Source: Propionibacteriaceae bacterium (GTDB lineage: Bacteria > Actinomycetota > Actinomycetes > Propionibacteriales > Propionibacteriaceae). From it: DNA of 64,000 bases. The stretch is taken from contig JAISAO010000096.1 in assembly GCA_031266665.1 (NCBI GenBank), positions 17,868 to 81,867 of the forward strand. The letters are read 5' to 3'. The notes under the pieces were generated by a model. It ran no database searches. It was not told where the DNA came from and saw nothing but the letters and a program-made list of their open reading frames with translations. Below, in pieces: positions 16,567-24,772 of this stretch; the first letter of the stretch is position 1, and each line of letters starts with the position of its first letter. The position numbers were made by a program, and so were the translations under genes.

Positions 16567-18573
16567 ATGTCCGCGTCCGTCGACCCGGCCGCCCCCGACT
16601 TCCCCCGCTGGTTGAGCGAGTTCTCGCTCAGCCTGGCCAGCAACCCCCAGGTTCTGTTGACCGGCAACGTCCGGGACTACCACGTCATCGACGGCCAGAC
16701 GCCCTTCGTCGGCACGGTCCAAGCGGTCATGGCGGCGGCGCAACAGCGAGGCATCACCACCGTCTTCGTCTACGACCCGGTCGACGGGCTGAGCCTGCGC
16801 TACGACCCGGCCTTGGCCGAGACCATCAGGACCCGGCTCAACGTCATCACCGAGGACGCCTTCCGCCGGCTCTTGGTCGGCCTGGTCGACCAGCCGGGCC
16901 AACGTCTGAGGCCCGCCCAGGTCAAAGACCAGCTGCCGTCGCTGATGGAGGCCGTGGTCAGGAGCTTCACCATCGCCCCCCCGGGGAGTACGGCCCTGCC
17001 CTCGGCCCTGATCATGGACTACGCCAACTGGATGGCCGCCGGCGGCGACCGGGGCCAGAGCGGGTCCGACCCCTCGACCGAGGCCCCGGCGGCCCTGCGC
17101 AAGGCCAGCACCTTGTGCGCCAGCGCCGTGCCGCCCCTGCTGCGCGGGGGAGACCTCTACCACCCCATCGTTTGGATCGTCCGCCAACAGACCGAGCTGC
17201 CGGCTTGGCTGGTCGGCTCGCCCGGGCTGAGGATCATCTCGGTCGAGCAGCCGGGCAAGGACCGGCGCGGCAAGTACGCCCGCATCATCTTGCCCCGCTG
17301 GCCCGACTTCGCCCAGTTGCCGGCGGCCCAGCAGGAGGCCGCCGTCAACGACCTGACCGGCCTGACCGAGGGGTTCACGCTCCGGCAGGCCCTCGACATC
17401 GTCAACCTGGCCCGGGACCGGGGACTGGCGCCGCACAATCTGGCCGCGGCCCAGTGGATCTACCGGGTGGGCGTGGTCGAGAGCGAGTGGGAGACGGAGC
17501 GGCTGCGCCGCGACGTCCGCGGCGACGGCTGCGTGGCCAAGCTGAGGCAGACCATCGAGGGCCAACTGCCGGCGGTCGAGAAGGCGGCCGAGATCGTCCA
17601 GCGAGCCGTCCTGGGATTGGCCGGGGCCGAGGCCTCGACCACCAACCGGAGCCGGCCCAAGGGCGTCTTGTTCCTGGCCGGTCCGACCGGGGTGGGCAAG
17701 ACGCTGTTGGCCAAGGCCATCGCCAAGTTGGTGTTCGACGACGAGGAGCGCTACAGCCGTTTCGACATGACCGAGTACTCCCAGGAGCAGTCGGAGGCCC
17801 GGCTGATCGGGGCGCCCCCCGGCTACGTCGGCTACTCGGCCGGCGGCCAACTGACGGAGACCGTGCGCCAGAAGCCCTTCTGCTTGCTCCTCTTCGACGA
17901 GATCGAGAAGGCCCACCCCCTGATCTTGGACAAGTTCCTCCAGATCCTGGACGAGGGCCGGCTGACTGATGGCTCCGGCATGACGGTCAACTTCTCCGAG
18001 ACGATCATCGTGTTCACCTCCAACCTGGGCATCATCGGACTGACCCGCGATGCCAGCGGGGCGCCGGTGGTGGAGGAGAGGGTCAAGTACTCCGACCGTT
18101 TCACACCCGACGGGTCGCAGGCCAAACTGTCCTTCGAACAGCTGCGGGAGTTGATCCAAAACGCGGTCCACGACTTCTTCGCCTTGTCGATCCAGCGGCC
18201 CGAACTGCTCAACCGGATCGGCCAGAACAACATCGCGGTGTTCGACTTCATCGACCGGGCCACGGCCCAGGGCGTCATGGAACGTGCCTTGCGCAGCGTC
18301 GTCGCCAAGGTGCGGCAGAAACAGCAGGTCGAGGTGTTTCTAGAGCCCGCCCTAGAGGCGATCCAGGAGGCCGTTTTGAACCCCAAGACCTTGAGCATGG
18401 GCGGGCGCGGCGTCAATTCGGCCGTCACGGAGATCGTCGTCAACCCGCTGACCCGGCGACTGGCCCATAACATCGACGACCGGGGGAACTTCCCGGCCAC
18501 CCGGGCCGCCGTGACGGCGGTGACCGAGGACTCGGCCCTGGGACGCTGGGACCTAGACCTGAGGTGGGACTGA
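16567..18573 (+). CDS. ClpB/ClpA-type AAA+ ATPase with a divergent N-terminal half
   Basis: The 668-residue product has one canonical Clp-type AAA+ module in its C-terminal half. This contains Walker A GPTGVGKT (about 372-379), the GAPPGYVGY pore-loop-like segment typical of Clp second modules, Walker B LLLFDEIEKAHP (about 438-449), and sensor IIVFTSNLG. A small domain follows (about 590-668). The N-terminal 330 residues keep beta-strand patterns of a P-loop fold (QVLLTGNVRDY, TVFVYDPVDG, IVWIVRQQ) but no Walker A, so they may be a degenerate ATPase or a dedicated adaptor. The protein probably unfolds or remodels a partner of the operon. The start ATG 16567 follows AAGGAG. Confidence 0.82.
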   Translation: MSASVDPAAPDFPRWLSEFSLSLASNPQVLLTGNVRDYHVIDGQTPFVGTVQAVMAAAQQRGITTVFVYDPVDGLSLRYDPALAETIRTRLNVITEDAFRRLLVGLVDQPGQRLRPAQVKDQLPSLMEAVVRSFTIAPPGSTALPSALIMDYANWMAAGGDRGQSGSDPSTEAPAALRKASTLCASAVPPLLRGGDLYHPIVWIVRQQTELPAWLVGSPGLRIISVEQPGKDRRGKYARIILPRWPDFAQLPAAQQEAAVNDLTGLTEGFTLRQALDIVNLARDRGLAPHNLAAAQWIYRVGVVESEWETERLRRDVRGDGCVAKLRQTIEGQLPAVEKAAEIVQRAVLGLAGAEASTTNRSRPKGVLFLAGPTGVGKTLLAKAIAKLVFDDEERYSRFDMTEYSQEQSEARLIGAPPGYVGYSAGGQLTETVRQKPFCLLLFDEIEKAHPLILDKFLQILDEGRLTDGSGMTVNFSETIIVFTSNLGIIGLTRDASGAPVVEERVKYSDRFTPDGSQAKLSFEQLRELIQNAVHDFFALSIQRPELLNRIGQNNIAVFDFIDRATAQGVMERALRSVVAKVRQKQQVEVFLEPALEAIQEAVLNPKTLSMGGRGVNSAVTEIVVNPLTRRLAHNIDDRGNFPATRAAVTAVTEDSALGRWDLDLRWD

Positions 18574-18580
18574 TCCGGCC

Positions 18581-19210
18581 ATGCAACTGTCGCGCGTCCA
18601 CTATCCGGTCCTCACCTTGGGCCACGGCCGCAGGGCCGGGGTCTGGACGCAGGGCTGCAGCCTGCACTGCCCGGGCTGTGTCGCCTTGGACACCTGGGCA
18701 CCCGATCCGACCAGCGAGGTGCCGGTGGCGGAGATCCTGCGCTGGCTGGCCGAACGCCCGCCGCTCGACGGCGTGACCGTCTCCGGCGGGGAGCCCCTGG
18801 ACCAGGCCGACGAGTTATACGAGTTGCTGCGGGGCGTCCGGGCGCTGTTCCCGGTCGGCGTCGACCTGTTGTGCTACACCGGCCGCACCCGGGGCGCCGT
18901 CGAGAAGGCCTTCGCGCCCCTATTGGGCCTGGCCGACGCGATCATCGTCGGCCCTTTCCAACAAGACAGACCCACCCGGCGCCCGCTGATGGGATCGGCC
19001 AATCAGGAGTTGGTCCCGCTGACGTCCCTGGGTCGGGAGCGCTACGGAGATTGGCCGGAGGATCAGGGCCGGATGGTCCAGGCCAGCGTCCAAGACGGCC
19101 AGGTCTGGACTGTGGGCATCCCCCTGCCGGGCCAACTCGACCAGTTGGAGGCCGCCGCCGCCGAGCGGAGAGTCGACTTGTTCGCCCAGAGCTGGCGGGC
19201 CGAGCCATGA
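18581..19210 (+). CDS. NrdG-like radical SAM / single 4Fe-4S cluster protein
   Basis: The 209-residue product has the radical-SAM cluster motif CSLHCPGC (C26, C30, C33) in the order CxxxCxxC near the N-terminus. An SGGEPLDQ segment (about 67-74) binds SAM. This is the size and layout of anaerobic ribonucleotide reductase activases and their relatives. No glycyl-radical enzyme such as NrdD is in the window. The gene begins 7 bp after the ATPase stop and its own stop overlaps the kinase start (ATGA). It may therefore modify a component of this system, or activate a distant enzyme under its control. The target is inferred only from context. Confidence 0.8.
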   Translation: MQLSRVHYPVLTLGHGRRAGVWTQGCSLHCPGCVALDTWAPDPTSEVPVAEILRWLAERPPLDGVTVSGGEPLDQADELYELLRGVRALFPVGVDLLCYTGRTRGAVEKAFAPLLGLADAIIVGPFQQDRPTRRPLMGSANQELVPLTSLGRERYGDWPEDQGRMVQASVQDGQVWTVGIPLPGQLDQLEAAAAERRVDLFAQSWRAEP

Positions 19211-21114
19211 CCCAAACGGTTGTGATCCAGACGGCCGGGGCGCCGCCGGTCGGCCCCAGGCCCTATGTCGACACGAAGACCGAGCCGACCGAGGGGCTGG
19301 TGCCCCACGGCGCCCAGACCACCACCCTCTCCCTGGCCGACCCCGGGACGGCGGACCGACGGGACAACCGACTGCCCCCCGAGTGGGCCTGCGATTACGA
19401 CCTGATCCAGGTCTTGAGCGAGAGCACCCAGGCGGCGGTCTATCTGTGCCGGCAGCGGGCCGACGGCGCCAAAGTGGTCCTGCGCCAGTCGCCGGCCTAT
19501 ATCCACCACCACCCCAACCAGATCAACCAGCAGGAACTGGGGGAGTTGAGACATCCGAACCTGGTCCGATCGCTCCAGCCGGTGCAAGTCGACCGGTATT
19601 GGTGGTGGGAGGTGATCGAATACTGCGAGCGGGGCTCGCTGGCCCAGCAACAGGCGGCCGAGGGCTGGACGGGCTGGCCGGCGGACCGGATCGAAGCCGT
19701 GGTGGCCGCCACGGCCGAGGCCCTGCACTACCTCCACGCCGACCGGAACCTGCTCCACACCGACATCAAGCCCGACAACATCCTCAGGCGTGGGGACGGG
19801 TCGTTCGTCCTGGCGGACTTCGGCTCGGCCGTCTCCCGCTTGGACCCGCCCAGCCTGCGGACAGCGGGCGGGCGGACGATCCAGTTCTCGCCCGGCGACG
19901 ACGAGTTCTCGCCGGCCTGGGACTGGGCCCAAGTGGGCTTAACGGTGTTGAGCCTGGCCACGGGGGAGAAGAACCCGGCCGCCCACTACCGGGAGATCGA
20001 CTTCCAGGGTCTCGACCCCCGCCTGTCCCTGCTGATCCGGGGCCTGCTGGTGCCCCGGCTCTCCCCGGACGACCGCCGTTGGGGGTACACCGAGATCGGC
20101 CGCTGGCTGGCGGGGGAGGAACCCCTAGTCCAGGGCCACGACATCGGCGCGGAAGCGCCACAGGCCCAGGGCGGGTTGAACCTGTACTTCGACGGCCAGA
20201 CCTGCCACAGCCCGAAGGAGTTGGGCGCCCTGATGGCGAGCGACTGGCCGGAGGCCCGGCGCACCATCCAAGGGGTGCGGGAGGGCCGGCCCTACCTGAG
20301 ATGGCTGGCCGACCAGTTGGGGGCGGTGGGCGACAGCCGCTGGCGGCCGGTGCTAATGGTGGCGCGATGGAAGATCGGACCGGAGGTCCACCCCGACTAT
20401 GCCTTGACCCAGCTCATCACCCTGCTCGACCCCGAATGGGTGCCCTGCTACCCGCTGGTCTCCAACCGCGACCGCCCGGAGATGGTCAGACTGACCCGCG
20501 AAGACCTGTCCAGACTGGCCTTCGACGCCACCCAGGACGACGCCACGCACCAAGGCTCCAAGGAGACCCTGCGGAAAATTTTCAGCCTCGGCATCCTGAC
20601 CGCCGCCTCCCAGTCCCAGAACAGCTCTTGGTTGCGCGCCCTCGACCGGGACTGGAACGCCGCTTTCCAGGCGCTGGGCCAACGCCTGGGCCTGGCCGCC
20701 CAAGGGGCGCAGCAGGTCCGGAACGATTACCAGGCCCGGCTGCGACAGACCAAGCGGGGACCAGACGCCACCTTCCGGCTACAGCGGGGCGACTGGGAGG
20801 CCGTCGCCACCGGCGGCGCCTCCGACATGATTTGTCGGGCCCAGGCCCACCTGCTGCGCGCCCTGCTCGACTCCGCCCACGCCGACCAGATCCACCACCG
20901 GGCCGACGAGGCCCGTCAATCGACCGCCATGGACCAAGACTGGTTCGCCGCCTTGGCCGGCGCCCCGCGCGGGCGGTACCCCGGCCAGGCGGCGCTCGAC
21001 GCGGCCCCGCCGGTCGCCGGCCGGCCGCGCGCCTTCTGGCGCCGCGGGGCCCGCCGCCAGCCGAGAGAGGGACGGCAGGGCGGGGGGACGACCCTGAGAG
21101 GAGGACAGCCGTGA
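19207..21114 (+). CDS. Atypical Ser/Thr protein kinase with long C-terminal region
   Basis: The 635-residue product has a kinase-like domain at about 60-330. The catalytic loop is HTDIKPDN (D186, N191) and the metal motif ADFGS is intact (D204). The glycine loop is degenerate (LSESTQAAVY) and the beta-3 position normally held by Lys reads VVLR (R93). Activity is therefore uncertain, or uses an altered ATP contact. The C-terminal region (about 335-590) has no recognised domain, and the last 60 residues are Arg/Gly-rich. ATG 19207 overlaps the stop of the radical-SAM gene. With the FHA and PP2C genes downstream, it forms a phosphorylation switch. Confidence 0.8.
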   Translation: MTQTVVIQTAGAPPVGPRPYVDTKTEPTEGLVPHGAQTTTLSLADPGTADRRDNRLPPEWACDYDLIQVLSESTQAAVYLCRQRADGAKVVLRQSPAYIHHHPNQINQQELGELRHPNLVRSLQPVQVDRYWWWEVIEYCERGSLAQQQAAEGWTGWPADRIEAVVAATAEALHYLHADRNLLHTDIKPDNILRRGDGSFVLADFGSAVSRLDPPSLRTAGGRTIQFSPGDDEFSPAWDWAQVGLTVLSLATGEKNPAAHYREIDFQGLDPRLSLLIRGLLVPRLSPDDRRWGYTEIGRWLAGEEPLVQGHDIGAEAPQAQGGLNLYFDGQTCHSPKELGALMASDWPEARRTIQGVREGRPYLRWLADQLGAVGDSRWRPVLMVARWKIGPEVHPDYALTQLITLLDPEWVPCYPLVSNRDRPEMVRLTREDLSRLAFDATQDDATHQGSKETLRKIFSLGILTAASQSQNSSWLRALDRDWNAAFQALGQRLGLAAQGAQQVRNDYQARLRQTKRGPDATFRLQRGDWEAVATGGASDMICRAQAHLLRALLDSAHADQIHHRADEARQSTAMDQDWFAALAGAPRGRYPGQAALDAAPPVAGRPRAFWRRGARRQPREGRQGGGTTLRGGQP

Positions 21115-21605
21115 CCTGGAACTGTGACCACTGTGGTATGCGAGGGATCGGCCAGGCCGAGCCCGTCTGCCCCAACTGCCGGGCGCCACGCCACCCGGCG
21201 GGGGGGCCGGCGGACGCGCCCGGCGCCGCTGGAGCAGGCGCCGCCCGGGCCGCGGCCAGGGGCCGGCACGGTTGGCGGCTGACTCTGCCCAACCACGCGG
21301 TCGTCCGCCTCAACCCGGGGCTCGTCCGCGTCGGCCGCGCCTCCGAGGGGACTATCGGCGATGTTTTGCAATACTTCCCCCATGTCCACCGCGAACACCT
21401 CAGCCTCAACGTCCATAACACAACGCTCGAGTTGAAAGTGCCGAAGAAGGTCACCAACCCCGTCTTCTTGTACTCTCCCGAAAGCCCGGAGCCGGGTCGG
21501 CTGGAGCCGGGCGGCAGCGTCGCCCTGGATGACACAGTGAGCAACACTTGTATCGTCTGTCTGGGCCAGTGCTGTTTCATCAAGATCGACCGAGGGGAGG
21601 CCTGA
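21111..21605 (+). CDS. Zinc-ribbon plus FHA-like domain protein
   Basis: The 164-residue product begins with a four-Cys zinc ribbon (CDHC at 5-8 and CPNC at 20-23), then a Gly/Ala linker. A forkhead-associated-like domain follows (about 50-160), with RVGRASEG and a VHREHLSL segment in the places of the usual GR...S..H motif. FHA domains bind phosphothreonine, so this is the likely reader of the neighbouring kinase. GTG 21111 follows GAGGAGG, and its first bases overlap the kinase stop (GTGA). The His-for-Ser change in the second motif makes phospho-binding less certain. Confidence 0.72.
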   Translation: MTWNCDHCGMRGIGQAEPVCPNCRAPRHPAGGPADAPGAAGAGAARAAARGRHGWRLTLPNHAVVRLNPGLVRVGRASEGTIGDVLQYFPHVHREHLSLNVHNTTLELKVPKKVTNPVFLYSPESPEPGRLEPGGSVALDDTVSNTCIVCLGQCCFIKIDRGEA

Positions 21606-21607
21606 CC

Positions 21608-22438
21608 GTGGCCCAGGACACCACCCAGGTGGCGTTGGCCTGCCGGACGCGCAAAGGCGGGGAGCATTCGCTCAACGAGGACGCCATCGGCTTTTGCGGC
21701 TGGACTCTGTCGGGGGAGTCCCCCGACCTTTTCCCCGCCTGGCGGAGCCTCGATTTCGGGCTGGTCGGCGGGCAGAGGGCGGTGATCACGGTGGCCGACG
21801 GCGTCGGCGGGCGCCACAGCTCCCACGTCGCCAGTCGCCTGGTGGCCGAACGGACCTCTCGCGCCGAGGTCGCCGCCAAACAATCCGCCGTCGGAGTCGT
21901 GGTCAACCAGGCCCACCAGGAATTGCTGGACCTGGGCCGGGCGAACCCGGAGCTGGTCGGCATGGGCACGACCGTGGTGGGCGTGATCTTGTTCGCCGAC
22001 GGCGAGGTCGGCTATTTCAACGTTGGCGACTCGCGGCTGTATTACACCAATGTCGGAACTTTGGTCCTGGCCACCGAGGACGATATCGAGGACGTGCCCC
22101 TGGCTTACAACCGGACCCGTCTCAGAGCCTGGGTCGGGCGCGAGGAGTTGGCCCGTTTGGATCCCAAGGCCAACCGGATGAAAGCCGACGGCTACCGTCG
22201 CCTGCTGCTCTGCTCGGACGGGCTGTACCAAGGCGTGCCGAGCCCAAATTGGCTGGAGCGACTGGTGTGCGACCGCAAACTGACTCCCGCCGACGTGGTG
22301 GCCCAGTTGTTCGAGGCGACCAAGGGGGCCGCCGACGATGTGACGGCGGTCGTCGTCGACATCTGGGCCGCCCGCTTCAACCCGGGAGTCTGGCCCACCG
22401 ACCCCCTGGCGGCCGGTTTCCAGCCGCGCCGGGGGTAG
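21608..22438 (+). CDS. PP2C-type Ser/Thr protein phosphatase
   Basis: The 276-residue product carries the PPM/PP2C metal-binding motifs: NEDA near the N-terminus, ADGVGG, GMGTTVVG, VGDSRLYY, CSDGLYQGV, and a final DDVTAVVVD. These bind two Mn/Mg ions and hydrolyse phosphoserine or phosphothreonine. It has no membrane segment and should be cytoplasmic. GTG 21608 follows GGGGAGG and lies 2 bp after the FHA gene stop. It is the natural antagonist of the operon kinase. Confidence 0.9.
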   Translation: MAQDTTQVALACRTRKGGEHSLNEDAIGFCGWTLSGESPDLFPAWRSLDFGLVGGQRAVITVADGVGGRHSSHVASRLVAERTSRAEVAAKQSAVGVVVNQAHQELLDLGRANPELVGMGTTVVGVILFADGEVGYFNVGDSRLYYTNVGTLVLATEDDIEDVPLAYNRTRLRAWVGREELARLDPKANRMKADGYRRLLLCSDGLYQGVPSPNWLERLVCDRKLTPADVVAQLFEATKGAADDVTAVVVDIWAARFNPGVWPTDPLAAGFQPRRG

Positions 22439-22530
22439 GGGCATGGCGCGGGGATCCCGGTCCGTCCCAGTGGCCTGGCCGGTCGGGCCGGCGCCGCAGG
22501 GTTGCCCTGATCGGCGCTGGGGGTAGGACC

Positions 22531-22761
22531 ATGGCGCGCAAACCCAAGTCCGCCGCCGTCCAGCCCCCGGTGACGGCCGACAATTTGTTGAGCGTCCCCG
22601 AGCGGCCGACGATGCCCGCCCCGCCGACTCCGCCGACCCCGCCCGTCGCCCCCGGTCGCCCCAGCCGAAGCCGAGACCGGCATCGCCGGCCGCGCGCTCT
22701 TCGACCACCGCCGTCACGGCGCGACTCGCGCGACCGGGGTCAGCCGGAGACGGCCTCGTAG
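22531..22761 (+). pseudogene. Truncated ORF at the operon end, broken at the junction with a foreign segment
   Basis: ATG 22531 opens a frame starting MARKPKSAAVQPPVTADN, followed by a Pro/Thr-rich stretch that soon becomes an Arg-rich nonsense-like sequence. At about 22634-22655 a duplicated GTCGCCCC causes an apparent frame change; the shifted frame reads more naturally (AEAETGIAGRALFDHRRHG). The sequence then runs into the 3' end of the opposite-strand vWA gene. I read it as the remnant of a ninth operon gene cut by rearrangement. It could also be an unrelated short protein. Confidence 0.4.
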
Positions 22762-24359
22762 AGGTCGACCAGTTCGAGGAACTGGGCGCGGAGCCCGTAC
22801 GGGTCCTCGCCCAGCGCGCCCTCGGCCAAGCTCTTGACCTGGGAGAGCGACGCCTCACCCGCGTGCTCCGAGCCGCGCAGGATCATCCCGAACTCCGCCA
22901 CCGCGGCGGCGAACCGCCAGTCCTCGTCCTCAGCCACGCCGGGCGCGTCCTGCGGGACCGTGAAGTCGTCCTGCACAGACTCGTCGCCCGTGGGCTCCTT
23001 GTACCGGGTCGACACGGTCATCCAGGCGCCCGCTGCGACGGGCGCGGGCTCGACCGGTTCTGTGCCCTCGCCCTCAGCGCCTGGCGTGCCACCTGCCGTC
23101 TCGCCGTCGGCTGGGTCTGTGGGCGCGGCGTCGGCCGCTTCCTCGCCGGGCTCAGCGACGCCGGGGATCAATTCGTAGAGCGCCGTGACCGTGGCGCCCG
23201 CGCCCACGTCGCCCGCGTCCACCGAGTCGTCCGCGAAGTCCTCGTTGGCCAGCACGCGGTTCTCATACCCGATCAAGCGGTACTGCGAGACGGTCTGCGG
23301 GTTGAACGTGACCTGCAGTTTGAGGTCCTTGGCCACCGTGAACATAGTGGAGTCGAACTGGTCGACCAGCGCGCGGCGGGCCTCGTCCAAGGAGTCGATG
23401 TAGAAGTAGTTGCCGTTGCCGTTGTCCGCGATGGTCTCCATCATCGCGTCGTGGTTGTGGATGCCGAACCCGAGCACGGAGATGAAGACGCCCTTCTCAC
23501 GCGCTTCCGTGATTTGGGCTTTGAGCTCGTCGACGTTCGACGGCCCCACGTTGAAGTCTCCGTCGGTGGCCAGGATCACCCGGTTGTTGCCGTCCGCGAT
23601 GAAGTTCGCCTCCGCGAGGGTGTAGGCCTGGCTCAACCCCTCCGAGCCCGCGGTCGAGCCCCCCGACTCGAGCGACTCGAGGGCGTCGAAGATGGTGCCC
23701 GTGTCCGTGCCTGGCACCCCCTTGAGCAGCACGGACGTGCCGGAGGCGTAGGTCACGATCGACACGCGGTCCTTCGAGTCGAACCTCTCCGCCAGCAGCT
23801 TGAAGGACTTGACCAGCAGCGGCAGCTTGTCCCGGTCGCCCATCGACCCGGAGACGTCGATCAGCAGGACCACGTTGTTGCCGTTGTCATTGGGCCGGGC
23901 GGCCTTGGCCTGCACGCCGATCCGCGCCAACTGGTGGGACGGGGCCCACGGCGCCGCGCCCAGTTTGACGTCCACCGCGAAAGGCCGCGCCGCGTCCTCC
24001 GCCGGCGCCGGATAGTCGTAGTCGAAGTAGTTGACCATCTCCTCGATCCGCACGTTCTGCTCCATGCCCTCGTACCAGTCGCCGTTGGTCAGCAGGTAAC
24101 GGAGCATGGTGTAAGAGGCCGTGTCAACGTCCGCCGAGAACGTGGAGACGGGCTGCGTGGCGACGTTCATCCACTCGTTCTCGACTATCCGCTGGGCGGA
24201 CACCGGCTCGCCGAACTGGTCGAACTCGGCCACGACGCCGTCAGCCACGCCTGCGGGCGCGCCGCCGTCGGCCGCGTCTGGCTCGCCCGCTCCGGAGCAG
24301 CCGGCCGCCACCGCGGCCACCAGCCCGATCACCGCCGCCAACGCCGCGCCCTTCTTCAT
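22740..24359 (-). CDS. vWA-domain lipoprotein (YfbK-like, DUF3520 C-terminus)
   Basis: The product (539 residues from ATG 24359) has a lipoprotein signal ending VAAVAAGC (C21), so it should be anchored to the outer face of the membrane. A YfbK-type N-terminal region precedes the von Willebrand factor A domain with a complete MIDAS (DVSGSMG, about 165-172). The C-terminal third is DUF3520-like, interrupted by an acidic Pro/Gly/Glu-rich linker. ATG 24359 is favoured over 24365 because AAGAGGAG lies 7 bases upstream. It binds divalent metal and probably protein ligands; the physiological role is unknown. It lies inside the segment with several broken genes. Confidence 0.82.
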   Translation of the reverse strand: MKKGAALAAVIGLVAAVAAGCSGAGEPDAADGGAPAGVADGVVAEFDQFGEPVSAQRIVENEWMNVATQPVSTFSADVDTASYTMLRYLLTNGDWYEGMEQNVRIEEMVNYFDYDYPAPAEDAARPFAVDVKLGAAPWAPSHQLARIGVQAKAARPNDNGNNVVLLIDVSGSMGDRDKLPLLVKSFKLLAERFDSKDRVSIVTYASGTSVLLKGVPGTDTGTIFDALESLESGGSTAGSEGLSQAYTLAEANFIADGNNRVILATDGDFNVGPSNVDELKAQITEAREKGVFISVLGFGIHNHDAMMETIADNGNGNYFYIDSLDEARRALVDQFDSTMFTVAKDLKLQVTFNPQTVSQYRLIGYENRVLANEDFADDSVDAGDVGAGATVTALYELIPGVAEPGEEAADAAPTDPADGETAGGTPGAEGEGTEPVEPAPVAAGAWMTVSTRYKEPTGDESVQDDFTVPQDAPGVAEDEDWRFAAAVAEFGMILRGSEHAGEASLSQVKSLAEGALGEDPYGLRAQFLELVDLYEAVSG

Positions 24360-24772
24360 CGCCATGCTCCTCTTGTCGTGGGTCTCCGGCCGGGCAGTCC
24401 CGGCGCAGCCGATCTTTTAAGCCTATAGGCCTCTCATCACGGCGAGGGCACGGATTGGTCGCGGTTCGAGCACAGTTCGGGCACGAGCAGAACACGGTTA
24501 GGGCACGGTTCGGCAACGGCTGGCCGAGGCCGCGCCCTCCGTACCGTTGCGACCCTGACCTAGCCTGACCCCCCGCTGTCCCGCCCGTCGCGATCCCCGA
24601 CCACCTGGCGAAAGTTGCGCGGTAACACAGCCAAAGAATGCCACAACGGGTGGGCCGGATTGGCCGTTAAGAATATGCTTGACGTGCCTGGAAGCCAACA
24701 GAAAGTCGAACAGAAAGTTTCGATTTCTGGGGCGGTGGCCAGCAATTCCAGTCGACGGAAGAGGAGAGGTTC
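24360..24772. other. Divergent intergenic region between vWA and xylanase genes
   Basis: No gene is visible. It contains a perfect palindrome GCCTATAGGC (24421-24430), repeated GTTCGGGCACG-like units around 24470-24510, and the GAAAGTTTC operator-like site near the xylanase start (listed separately). Confidence 0.5.
24711..24729 (+). promoter_or_regulatory. LacI-type operator candidate upstream of the GH10 gene
   Basis: CAGAAA (24711-24716) and TTTCTG (24724-24729) form a perfect inverted repeat that contains the palindrome GAAAGTTTC (24713-24721). The same 9-mer occurs upstream of the lacI gene at 27307-27315. It lies about 50 bp before the xylanase ATG, a normal place for repression. Confidence 0.5.

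Noticed and set aside
12000..22438. Interpretation of the kinase/FHA/PP2C/Clp operon as a type VI secretion system
   Set aside because: No TssB, TssC, Hcp, VgrG, baseplate or TssJLM gene is present, and the ATPase lacks a recognisable ClpV N-domain. Only the regulatory logic is similar.
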